The position numbers were made by a program, and so were the translations under genes. The notes below the pieces were generated by a model that saw only the letters and a list, made by a program, of their open reading frames with translations, did no database searches and was not told the origin of the DNA. From Legionella santicrucis (GTDB lineage Bacteria > Pseudomonadota > Gammaproteobacteria > Legionellales > Legionellaceae): a DNA stretch of 37,539 bases. Below are positions 28,628 through 36,637 of this stretch, piece after piece (the first letter of the stretch is position 1; the number at the start of each line of letters is the position of its first letter). Where the stretch lies: contig NZ_LNYU01000042.1 of assembly GCF_001468135.1 (NCBI RefSeq), forward strand, positions 1-37,539, written 5' to 3'.

Positions 28628-30151
28628 TTAGATTGAATGCCGTCTTTTGTCATTATTGGCCATCGAAGGTTCTGTCTTTTGATTATCTTGGGGGCTATTT
28701 TTAGGGGTAAAAAAGAGGTTGTTGGGACTCATCACTTTATTTGTCATAGATGGTACTGATGGAGTTTTAGGCAATGGATGATGGTTGAGATTCTTTTGCG
28801 GATTGGGTGCTTTTGCATCGAGCTGCATCAATTTGTTTACAACCAAATAGCTTGAAGGTTCACTGATACCCCTATTCTTAGGTGGTGCTTCTATTGTCGC
28901 AGGTGCCTTAGATTTAGTGATACTTAATCCTAAAGATCCACTAATTAATGCTAGGCCGCCCCCGATTGTTCCAGCCACGGCAACTAATCCTAAGACACCA
29001 ACGCCCAAAGGAGCAAACACACCAGTGGCAACCAGCGTTATTCCGATACCTGTTCCAATCACTAAACCTGCTGTTGCCAATAAACCGATAATAAGTGCTT
29101 CTTGATGAGAGGCAGATTTTAGGGATGTTGGTGTTTTCTCTTGAATAATTTCCGCAGAGTTCTCGAGGCGAGTTTTATTTTTAAGTTCCATCGCTGTAGT
29201 ATATATCATTTGCGGAGTAGGGGTAGCTTGAAAATTTTTTAAAAAGGGAAGCTCGAATGTTTGCCCCTTTCTACCTGCTTTTAGGATACTCAGTACCGTA
29301 CTAGCACCATTATGAGTATGCGAGTCAGTATCAGAGCTAACTATTTTGCGCATTTGCTCAAGCATACAAGCTGCATTAAGTTCATTTTTTTTTGATCCTA
29401 TAGAAAGTTCTATTTGATCATCATAGGGTCTACCATAAAATAAATATTCATCTTTATTAAAGGCTTCTGAATTTGTAAATTGATTGTTTTGATTACGCAA
29501 CTCTAGTAATTGGTCAGTTAGCTTATGGCGAATATAATCTACACGCTCACTTAATTCATTGAATGGCTCTACTGATATTTTTTGTTCCTGGGGTAATTGT
29601 CGATTTAATCGTTCAACAAGGTCCAGAATAATTTTATAGTTAGGATGCTTGGGATCAAGATTAGTTTGTTGTTTTAGTAATTTATTTGTTTTCTTTATTA
29701 TTATTGTAGTTGCATTTAATAAATCGTCACAATCAGCTAGTGCTTTTTGATTCTCAATGTAGCGGCCTTCAATCGTATTAGGATTAAGAGCACATCCTTT
29801 TTCAGTTAAGGTACAGCTAGTAAATAATGGATCAGGATGAATGTTGCCTGCATAAAGAGCATCTTCTTGATAAGTAGGACTAAGATGGAAAGGCTCTATA
29901 ACATTAAGCTCGTTAGGTATGAAACTAAAGTGAACCACGTATATTTCTTGTTCTGTACCATCCTTATTTTTTTCATTTTCTATGTGATGGGGGATGTAAG
30001 GTATTTGATCACAATATTGTGCTATAAGATTATCATTTTCCGGAGTAGCCGGTAATCTTAACTCAATAGATGCGTGCCCAACATCTTCATCAAGATACTT
30101 CGTTTGGCTATTTGTTCCCCATGTCTGGATTATGGCAATGCCTTTATTCAT
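28628..30151 (-). CDS. unknown membrane-associated protein, candidate Dot/Icm effector
   Basis: 507 aa, no close family recognised. The N-terminus contains WGTNSQT and DVGHASIEL (His26). A helical stretch (about 130-225) includes LLKQQTNL and QLLELRNQN. Residues about 277-325 contain HNGASTVLSILKAG followed by TPQMIYTTAMEL. Two long glycine/alanine-rich hydrophobic segments (about 352-376 and 380-407) form a likely membrane hairpin, and the last 95 residues are Pro/Asn/Ser-rich and disordered with a basic end (KRRHSI). The GHASI motif plus the later N-x-A-S-T-V-x-x-x-L-x-x-G segment recalls the His and Cys motifs of circularly permuted papain-like folds (NlpC/LRAT type), but the expected Cys after Asn is Gly, so any enzyme would be degenerate. 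A C-terminal hydrophobic hairpin is common in vacuole-membrane effectors. All of this is inference. Confidence 0.72.
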   Translation of the reverse strand: MNKGIAIIQTWGTNSQTKYLDEDVGHASIELRLPATPENDNLIAQYCDQIPYIPHHIENEKNKDGTEQEIYVVHFSFIPNELNVIEPFHLSPTYQEDALYAGNIHPDPLFTSCTLTEKGCALNPNTIEGRYIENQKALADCDDLLNATTIIIKKTNKLLKQQTNLDPKHPNYKIILDLVERLNRQLPQEQKISVEPFNELSERVDYIRHKLTDQLLELRNQNNQFTNSEAFNKDEYLFYGRPYDDQIELSIGSKKNELNAACMLEQMRKIVSSDTDSHTHNGASTVLSILKAGRKGQTFELPFLKNFQATPTPQMIYTTAMELKNKTRLENSAEIIQEKTPTSLKSASHQEALIIGLLATAGLVIGTGIGITLVATGVFAPLGVGVLGLVAVAGTIGGGLALISGSLGLSITKSKAPATIEAPPKNRGISEPSSYLVVNKLMQLDAKAPNPQKNLNHHPLPKTPSVPSMTNKVMSPNNLFFTPKNSPQDNQKTEPSMANNDKRRHSI

Positions 30152-30364
30152 AATTATTTACTCTAACAGTTATTTTTACTCCATATATTAACCAAATTGA
30201 TCAAACAACATCCAATCAAATATTTTGAATTCTCATATAAGATTATTAAATAATTGATTGCATTTAATAGGTTATTGGGTTTATGGAGAACTATTAAGTC
30301 TGAATAGGAGTTAGAGTTGTAGTCTTAGAGGGTATTTTTTCATGAATTTTCGAGTTGTGCTCAA

Positions 30365-31213
30365 TTAGCATTCCCAAAGAACAGGAAATAAAGCATGGTT
30401 CATAGGAGCACCTTCTGGAAGTTGGTTGATTAATTCTGAAAAATGAGGTGAAGTTACCCATTTACGTGGGGCATGAGTGATGTCATCACCTAAAAAGCGC
30501 ACGGAAAAAACTCTGCGTCGTTGTGTTCCGGGAACTCCTTGTGCCGCATGAAGTGTTAACATATGAAAGCATATCACGTCGCCCGGAACTATCTCCCAAC
30601 CAATGATAGGGTAGATCTCACGTTTTGCTTCGATATCAGGAAGTTCTGTTAAACTTCCTTCTGGGAACCATTTTGCTTGGTTATCCATAAAAGAACGCGG
30701 CATAAGCCATGGCCCTAAATGAGAGCCAGCGACAAATTCTAGGCTGGAAATGCGAGATACGGGATCCACTGGTATCCATAAGCTGCAATTTTGAAACCCT
30801 TCAATATTATAATAGGGCTGATCTTGATGCCATGGCGTACGCTGTTGTGTTCCTGGTTCTTTAACAAGAAGATGATCATGATAAAGCCGTGTTTTTTTAC
30901 TCCCCATAAGCATACCTGCAATAACACTGACAGGTGATTCAAAAATAAATTGTTGATAATGAGGATTGGTTTGCCAAGTACAAAAGTCTTCTATAAATTG
31001 CCCCGGATCGTCACTTTTACTTGCAATTTTTGAGCGATGACTGGGTGATTTCAGATTAAGCTCAATGCCATCACGAAGTAATGCAATTTCTTCCGTACTT
31101 AGAATTTGACGAATGCAAACTGCCCCATCTTTTTTATAAGCATCAATATGTGTTTGCGTCACTGATTCTTTAACACGTTGAAGGACTTCTTGAGAAATAA
31201 AATGAGAGTGCAT
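30365..31213 (-). CDS. phytanoyl-CoA dioxygenase (PhyH) family protein
   Basis: Fe(II)/2-oxoglutarate-dependent oxygenase fold, 282 aa. The facial triad is visible: His129-x-Asp131 in TPWHQDQPYY and distal His222 in MLTLHAAQGVPG; Arg233 or Arg239 in RRRVFSVRF would bind 2-oxoglutarate. PhyH family members hydroxylate varied small molecules (acyl-CoAs, ectoine, natural products), so the substrate cannot be named. It is divergent from the MFS/nucleoside hydrolase genes and has no obvious pathway partner. Confidence 0.88.
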   Translation of the reverse strand: MHSHFISQEVLQRVKESVTQTHIDAYKKDGAVCIRQILSTEEIALLRDGIELNLKSPSHRSKIASKSDDPGQFIEDFCTWQTNPHYQQFIFESPVSVIAGMLMGSKKTRLYHDHLLVKEPGTQQRTPWHQDQPYYNIEGFQNCSLWIPVDPVSRISSLEFVAGSHLGPWLMPRSFMDNQAKWFPEGSLTELPDIEAKREIYPIIGWEIVPGDVICFHMLTLHAAQGVPGTQRRRVFSVRFLGDDITHAPRKWVTSPHFSELINQLPEGAPMNHALFPVLWEC

Positions 31214-31452
31214 GGTCTAATGAAGAAAATATAAAGGATTATTATGATGTTACTAAAATTTAATAAAAGGAGCTACTCATCTTAGAATCGATTAACTTAT
31301 ATTTTTAGCTTAAGTTTTTCATTGACATTGTAAACATATCCTCAGGTTCGCATCGATCCAGCACAGAAAGGATTATTGAGTTACTAAAAAATTCATGAGC
31401 GTCATTAAAAGTTATGCTATTTTAGCTGTTTCCCATGAAACAAGGATTTAAA

Positions 31453-32736
31453 GTGCATGAGTTACAGTTAAAAGCTAGTGAGCGAAAAATTATTTTTCTT
31501 GCTTCTTTAGGTGGGGCGTTGGAGTTTTATGATTTTGTTATTTACGTTATTTTTGCACCTATAATGAGTCAGATTTTTTTTCCAGAAACGGATAAGCTCG
31601 CTTCATTAATGAGTGTCTATGCTGTTTTTGCGATTGGATACTTAATTCGTCCTTTAGGTGGGGTTATTTTTAGTCATTTTGGCGATAAATATGGACGTAA
31701 AAAAACATTTATTGTTTCGGTTATTTTAATGGCTGTTCCCACATTACTTATTGGATTTTTACCAACATATCAACATATCGGTATTCTTTCCAGCATCATG
31801 CTAATTTTTTTGCGCTTATTACAAGGATTATCCATCGGGGGTGAAATTCCAGGGGCATTAACTTTTACCTGTGAGCATGTAGCTCCCCGATCAAGAGCAT
31901 TGGCTTGTGGGGTTATCTTTTCATTCCTCAATTTTGGTATCTTTCTTGGTGCAGTAATTAGTTTAATTTTAACCAAACAACTTTCAAATGAGCAATTATT
32001 GAGCTTTGGTTGGCGTATTCCATTTATTTTTGGTGGATGTCTTGGTGTGTTTAGTTTTTATATACGTAAGCAATTAGCAGAAAGTCCATTATTTATTGCA
32101 TTTCAAAATACTGCAGAACGTAAACGAGTTCCTTTTACTGAAGCAATCAATGGATATTGGCGAAAAATTTTGCAAGGTATAGGCTTAACATGTTTGGGTG
32201 CTGTCATGATCAATCTTGTTTTTTTATACATGCCTACGTACCTTTCTACGATTCTTGCTTATCCTAAACAGCAAGCGACTTTATTTAATACGATTAATTT
32301 AGCTTTTTATTCCTTGTTATTGATTGTTCTTTGTTGGTGTGGCGATCGATATGGACGTAAACTTATTCTTTTAATAGGTACTATTGGTTTTATCTTATTG
32401 AGTTATTTTTTATTTGCAACTTTGTCCATGCAAACGACACAATCACTGATTATCGCTTTATCTATTTTAGGTTTTTTAAGCAGTTTTATTATGGTATATC
32501 CCAGTCTATTAGTGGAGTTATTTCCCGTCTCTATTCGTTATACTGGGATTGCTATTTCTTATAATCTTGCATTTGCTTTTTTCGGTGGCCTAACTCCTTT
32601 TATTGTTACTTATCTTATTGAAAAATATAACAATAATCTTGCTCCAAGCTTTTATCTTATTTTAAGTGCGTTACTTTGTTTTATAGCCGTATTAACCATT
32701 AAAAAGCTCTATAAAGAATCGGAGGTTCAATTATGA
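31453..32736 (+). CDS. MFS transporter of the metabolite:H+ symporter (ProP-like) type
   Basis: Twelve-helix MFS protein of the metabolite:proton symporter family, distinct from the Pht-like pairs. Signatures: LGGALEFYDFVIYVIFAP in helix 1, FGDKYGRKKTFI after helix 2 (motif A) and its second-half copy CGDRYGRKLILL, and LRLLQGLSIGGEIPGALTF in helix 4. I prefer GTG 31453 (AAGGA six bases upstream) over ATG 31435, which has no Shine-Dalgarno site. The stop overlaps the next ATG by four bases, coupling it to a secreted nucleoside hydrolase and suggesting uptake of the released base or ribose. Osmolyte or organic acid transport is the alternative. Confidence 0.85.
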   Translation: MHELQLKASERKIIFLASLGGALEFYDFVIYVIFAPIMSQIFFPETDKLASLMSVYAVFAIGYLIRPLGGVIFSHFGDKYGRKKTFIVSVILMAVPTLLIGFLPTYQHIGILSSIMLIFLRLLQGLSIGGEIPGALTFTCEHVAPRSRALACGVIFSFLNFGIFLGAVISLILTKQLSNEQLLSFGWRIPFIFGGCLGVFSFYIRKQLAESPLFIAFQNTAERKRVPFTEAINGYWRKILQGIGLTCLGAVMINLVFLYMPTYLSTILAYPKQQATLFNTINLAFYSLLLIVLCWCGDRYGRKLILLIGTIGFILLSYFLFATLSMQTTQSLIIALSILGFLSSFIMVYPSLLVELFPVSIRYTGIAISYNLAFAFFGGLTPFIVTYLIEKYNNNLAPSFYLILSALLCFIAVLTIKKLYKESEVQL

Positions 32737-33740
32737 GGCTTGCTGTGAAATCATTTCTACTTATCTGTTTTTCATTGTTATTTTCTATGGCACATGCAAC
32801 CCGATCTTTTATTATTGATACTGATGTTGGAACTGATGATGAGTTAGCGCTACTTTATTTGCTGGCGCAAAAGGATATTGACATTAAAGCCATTACTGTA
32901 GTTGGAACAGGAGAATCTCACTGCCCAGCTGGATTAAAAAATGTCGCTGGATTATTAGCGTTAATGCACCAAGAAAAAATTCCTTTGGCTTGTGGGCGTG
33001 TTACTCCATTAGCTGGACAGCACCATTTTCCAGATTGGCTACGTAAACAAGCAGATAATTTAGCAGGTGCTGCTGATTTGTTGCCTAAAGTTGATGTGAA
33101 AACATCGCAAACTGCAGTTCAATTATTAGAAACCACTTTACGCAACGCGAATGAACCCGTGGAGATTTTAGCAATAGGTCCATTAACGAATCTTGGTGCG
33201 CTTGTGGCCAAATCTCCGGAGTTAAAAAATAAAATTAAAATGATTTATATTATGGGTGGGGCAGTTGAAAGTACTGGGAATTTGATTGAGGTTGATCAAA
33301 CCATTAAAAATACTACTGCGGAGTGGAATATTTATGTAGATCCCAAAGCGGCGGATCATGTATTCCGTTCTGGAGTACCTATTACTATGGTAGGGTTGGA
33401 TGTTACTAATCAAGTTCCTGTAACCCAGACGTTTTACCAAAAGTTAAAGCAAAATCAAAATAGTTTGGCGAATCAATTTTTTTATGAGCTTTTTCATCGT
33501 AATGAAGCGGAAATAATCGAGCACAAATGGTATTTTTGGGATGTTCTCTCTGCAGTTGTTGCTTATGATGATTCAATCGTTCAAGTAAGCAATAAAAAAT
33601 TACGTGTATTATTAAGCCCGGAAGAGCAATCGGGTACTACAGTAGTGGATAAAAAAGGCAATAACATTCGCGTGTGTACTACTGTAGATAAGGAACGATT
33701 AGAAAATATTTTAATGAATACATTAAAGACTACATCTTGA
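32733..33740 (+). CDS. secreted (periplasmic) nucleoside hydrolase
   Basis: Inosine/uridine-preferring nucleoside hydrolase family: splits nucleosides into base and ribose, calcium-dependent. A signal peptide covers residues 1-22 (SMAHA cut), so the enzyme acts in the periplasm or outside. The calcium motif DTDVGTDDELALL (Asp29, Asp31, Asp35, Asp36), MGGA near 174, the AEWNIYVDPKAADHVF segment (about 196-211) and Asp270 are present. At the position where IU-NH enzymes have HD before the final helix, this protein has WD (Trp269), so the usual catalytic His is missing; other members use different proton donors. It starts inside the stop of the MFS gene (ATGA). Together they look like a nucleoside scavenging unit. 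Confidence 0.9.
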   Translation: MRLAVKSFLLICFSLLFSMAHATRSFIIDTDVGTDDELALLYLLAQKDIDIKAITVVGTGESHCPAGLKNVAGLLALMHQEKIPLACGRVTPLAGQHHFPDWLRKQADNLAGAADLLPKVDVKTSQTAVQLLETTLRNANEPVEILAIGPLTNLGALVAKSPELKNKIKMIYIMGGAVESTGNLIEVDQTIKNTTAEWNIYVDPKAADHVFRSGVPITMVGLDVTNQVPVTQTFYQKLKQNQNSLANQFFYELFHRNEAEIIEHKWYFWDVLSAVVAYDDSIVQVSNKKLRVLLSPEEQSGTTVVDKKGNNIRVCTTVDKERLENILMNTLKTTS

Positions 33741-33796
33741 TTAATGAACAGAGCTTGGTTTTTCTTTAGTAATCTTTTTACACAAAGAGTTAATTT

Positions 33797-33852
33797 GCCT
33801 GGGTAAAATCTTAAAGATTGAAGCCCGGGTTTCACTTCGTTTCACCCAGGCT
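33797..33852. repeat. REP-like palindromic repeat between convergent genes
   Basis: AGCCCGGGT (33822-33830) and ACCCAGGCT (33844-33852) pair with one mismatch across a 13-base loop, and an extra GCCTGGGT lies at 33797-33804, able to pair with 33844-33851 instead. The sequence is of the type GCCTGGGTGAAACGAAG...CCCGGGCT, which I recall as a dispersed intergenic palindrome in many gammaproteobacteria. It may also stop both convergent transcripts. Confidence 0.55.
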
Positions 33853-33869
33853 ACATTCACTAGAGCTTC

Positions 33870-34604
33870 TTAATCTGGAATGGAACGTTTTTCTTCAAAA
33901 AAATGTATTTGCCCCGTTTTTATATCATGGAGTCCAGCGACAATCCCTATTTGTTTTTTATGAATTAGATCTTGAATTATAGGACTTTTTTCTTGTATCT
34001 CTTTAACTACTCTTAGAGCATTCGCTTTGGCGATGGCATCAATGAGCTTGGACTCAGTACAATTTTTTGTTCCTTGCTCTTGCATGCTGGTTTGAACTAC
34101 AGGTTCAATCTTATGTAAAACATCGGTTAAATGTCCTAATTGAACACCATCACAAGCTCCAGCTACAGCGCCGCAAGAAGTATGAGCTAAAACTACGATA
34201 AGACGAGCACCTACAACTTTAGTTGCATACTCCATACTGCCTAAATTATCATCATTAAGCACGTTTCCTGCAACACGCAAAGTGAATAAATCAGCTAAGC
34301 CTTGGTCGAAAAATAATTCTGGGACACTTCGTGAATCCATACAATTTAGAATTACTGCAAAAGGATATTGCCCAAATGAAGACTGATGCGCTTGTTTTAA
34401 ATAATCTCTAGTTATTTGTTGATTCGATAAAAAACGTTGATTTCCATCCTTTAAACGTTGCAGTGCTTGTTTGGGTGTCATTTGTTGTTGCTTTGTTTGA
34501 CTTAATGTCTTTCCTAAGAGAAGGGATTCTGTCCCTGAAGAATAGGTATAACTGCTTAAAAAACTTATGAAGGCTAAGATCAAAATTTTAGTAGGGTGTC
34601 GCAT
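33870..34604 (-). CDS. beta-class carbonic anhydrase, exported
   Basis: Zinc enzyme that hydrates CO2 to bicarbonate. Beta-class zinc ligands and dyad are clear: Cys88-x-Asp90-x-Arg92 (NCMDSR) and His141-x-x-Cys144 (AHTSCGAV). A signal peptide (residues 1-22, ending TYSSG) marks it as periplasmic. The spacer MTPKQALQRLKDGNQRF is the normal beta-CA N-terminal helix. Divergent from hsp20. Confidence 0.94.
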   Translation of the reverse strand: MRHPTKILILAFISFLSSYTYSSGTESLLLGKTLSQTKQQQMTPKQALQRLKDGNQRFLSNQQITRDYLKQAHQSSFGQYPFAVILNCMDSRSVPELFFDQGLADLFTLRVAGNVLNDDNLGSMEYATKVVGARLIVVLAHTSCGAVAGACDGVQLGHLTDVLHKIEPVVQTSMQEQGTKNCTESKLIDAIAKANALRVVKEIQEKSPIIQDLIHKKQIGIVAGLHDIKTGQIHFFEEKRSIPD

Positions 34605-34706
34605 TACAATGCTCCGTTTTTAATGAGAAATTTTCCTTTTCTTGATGATAACCTAATAATGATGATCGCACACGTTTTAATCGTATCTAAAAATAATCGC
34701 TTTAGT

Positions 34707-34736
34707 CCCTTGAATTTTAATAAATTGCCTCTATTT
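34707..34736 (+). promoter_or_regulatory. putative sigma-32 (RpoH) promoter of hsp20
   Basis: CCCTTGAA at 34707-34714, a 13-base spacer and CCTCTATTT at 34728-34736. The -35 contains a full CTTGAA; the -10 approximates CCCCATNT. The predicted start lies about 30 bases before the hsp20 ATG. Confidence 0.5.
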
Positions 34737-34773
34737 TCTTATATATCGCAACCACTAAAAGGAGAATGTGAAT

Positions 34774-35214
34774 ATGAGTATCATCAGACGTGATTATTTT
34801 CCTGTATATAATGAAATTGGCTCTTTATTAGATAATTTTTTTAAAGGGCAACAATTAGATGCCTCTTTTGTCGACACTAGCTCATGGGCTCCTCCAGTAG
34901 ATATAAAAGAGGAAAAAAATCGCTTTTTAGTACTTGCTGATATTCCTGGAGTAAATAAAGAAGACATACAAATATCTTTAGAACATAATGTATTAACACT
35001 TCGTGGCGAACGCCATTTTGAAAAAACAGAAAAAAAAGAGGGATATACTCGTGTAGAGCGTTCGCAAGGCCAGTTTTATCGTCGTTTTAGTTTACCTCAA
35101 ACAGCTGACGATGCAAAAATAAGCGCTAAATACAAACAAGGAGTACTCGAAATATCGATTCCTAAGAAGCAAACTGCAGTTCAGAAAAAAATAGATATTA
35201 CAGTGGAAGAGTAA
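34774..35214 (+). CDS. Hsp20/alpha-crystallin small heat shock protein
   Basis: ATP-independent holdase that binds unfolding proteins in large oligomers. With ATG 34774 (AAGGAG nine bases upstream; a GTG at 34768 is too close to it) the protein is 146 aa. The alpha-crystallin domain spans about residues 40-130: WAPPVDIKEE, FLVLADIPGVNKEDIQISLE, LTLRGER, and the terminal YKQGVLEISIPK with its I-x-I type anchor. A likely sigma-32 promoter lies just upstream. Confidence 0.95.
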   Translation: MSIIRRDYFPVYNEIGSLLDNFFKGQQLDASFVDTSSWAPPVDIKEEKNRFLVLADIPGVNKEDIQISLEHNVLTLRGERHFEKTEKKEGYTRVERSQGQFYRRFSLPQTADDAKISAKYKQGVLEISIPKKQTAVQKKIDITVEE

Positions 35215-35583
35215 TAAAAATTTATTGGGGGTAACAGAAATTCGGTTACCCTTAATGATTCATTTCTAAAAATGGTTTTGAGAAATCAACCTGGATTATT
35301 AAACGAAGATTTTTTCTAAGAATAACCATTGGCTTGTAAAATGCATATCACTAATTTATCGGACAGGTATCTTAGTGTATCAAGCCTATGTTATTTTTTT
35401 CTAAATTATCGAGCTCCCCCAACTTTTTTGCGCCCGTCTTTAAACTAAGTATTGGGAGCATCATTACTTGGAATTCACTCAACTATTGCATTATTTTTAT
35501 GAAAATAGGGTGCGGATAATGACATCCTACATGACTCTTAATGTCTATAATTAAATAAGAAACGTGCGCTATAGGAGAGAGCC
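35215..35583. other. 369-base intergenic region before htpX
   Basis: No gene seen. It contains the hsp20 terminator (35229-35251), a large interrupted inverted repeat (GCTCCC at 35413-35418 with GGGAGC at 35454-35459, each flanked by AA/TT that extends the pairing), and a TATAAT at 35546-35551 that could be the htpX -10 element, although no good -35 is found at 16-18 bases. Confidence 0.5.
35229..35251 (+). terminator. hairpin after hsp20
   Basis: GGGTAAC (35229-35235) pairs with GTTACCC (35245-35251), 9-base loop, followed by TTAATGATTC. Fair intrinsic terminator. Confidence 0.55.
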
Positions 35584-36474
35584 ATGTTTAAACGAATCGC
35601 TTTATTTATTATTACTAATTTGGCCATTATTGCGGTTATTTCTTTTATCCTCAGTTTATTTAACGTTCAGCCATACCTGACACAATATGGTTTAAATTAT
35701 CAATCTTTATTTATTTATGCTTTAATTATTGGTTTTACAGGCTCATTTATTTCCCTATTTATTTCTAAATGGATGGCAATACATGCTTTTAATATTCAAT
35801 TAATTGAAAAGCCAACTACTGACATAGAATCTTGGTTGTTTAGTGAGATAGGACATTTAGCGCGGCAAAGAAATATTGGGATGCCAAAAATTGGTATTTA
35901 TGAAAGTCCAGACCCCAATGCTTTTGCCACGGGGTGGAATAAGAACAATGCTCTTGTTGCCGTTTCAACTGGATTACTCCAATCTATGAATAAAGAGGAA
36001 ATACAAGGTGTTTTAGGACATGAAATTTCTCATGTTGCTAATGGTGACATGGTAACCCTTACTTTAATTCAGGGGATTGTGAATACCTTTGTCATCTTTT
36101 TTGCTCGTATTGCAGCTTTTTTTGTAACTCAATTTTTTAGAAGAGATAATGAAGAAAGTGTTGGAGGAGGTTTTGTTTATTATGGAGTTGCTCTTATATT
36201 TGAATTACTCTTTGGAATTCTTGCCTCAATGATTGTAATGGGGTTCTCTAGGTATCGCGAATATAGAGCAGATAGAGGCTCAGCACAATTTGTTGGTAAA
36301 GAGAAAATGATAAAAGCTTTAGAGCGATTACAACAATTTGTCGATAAAACACCCAGTGATGATCGAGCGCCAGCATTTAATGCGATGAAAATATCAAGTC
36401 AAAATGGGTGGCTAACTCTTTTTTCCAGTCATCCTCCATTAGAAAAACGAATCGCAGTGTTACAAAAATTATAG
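35584..36474 (+). CDS. htpX: membrane zinc metalloprotease HtpX
   Basis: Inner-membrane M48 protease of quality control; in E. coli it cooperates with FtsH on misfolded membrane proteins and is under CpxR control. At 296 aa it has the standard length. Two N-terminal helices (about 4-24, 41-61), the zinc site HEISH at 146-150 with a third ligand Glu226 in YREYRAD, and two more hydrophobic segments (about 160-183 and 198-221). AGGAGAG lies just before the ATG. The cytosolic end SSHPPLEKRIAVL is typical. Confidence 0.96.
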   Translation: MFKRIALFIITNLAIIAVISFILSLFNVQPYLTQYGLNYQSLFIYALIIGFTGSFISLFISKWMAIHAFNIQLIEKPTTDIESWLFSEIGHLARQRNIGMPKIGIYESPDPNAFATGWNKNNALVAVSTGLLQSMNKEEIQGVLGHEISHVANGDMVTLTLIQGIVNTFVIFFARIAAFFVTQFFRRDNEESVGGGFVYYGVALIFELLFGILASMIVMGFSRYREYRADRGSAQFVGKEKMIKALERLQQFVDKTPSDDRAPAFNAMKISSQNGWLTLFSSHPPLEKRIAVLQKL

Positions 36475-36591
36475 ATAATTTGTTATTAGGTTATCGCTAT
36501 AAAGAGAAAAAGTGATAAAACTTAGGTTATTTATCACTTAGAGATGATTATAAGAATAAATGATTTATCAAATTCTAAGGGAGATTTGAAA

Positions 36592-36624
36592 AAACCGGGA
36601 TTTCAGTTTCTATTATCCCGGTTT
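36592..36624. terminator. bidirectional terminator between htpX and unknown gene
   Basis: AAACCGGGAT (36592-36601) pairs perfectly with ATCCCGGTTT (36615-36624), 13-base loop, with A and T runs on either side, between convergent genes. Confidence 0.75.
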
Positions 36625-36637
36625 ATAATACCAATAA

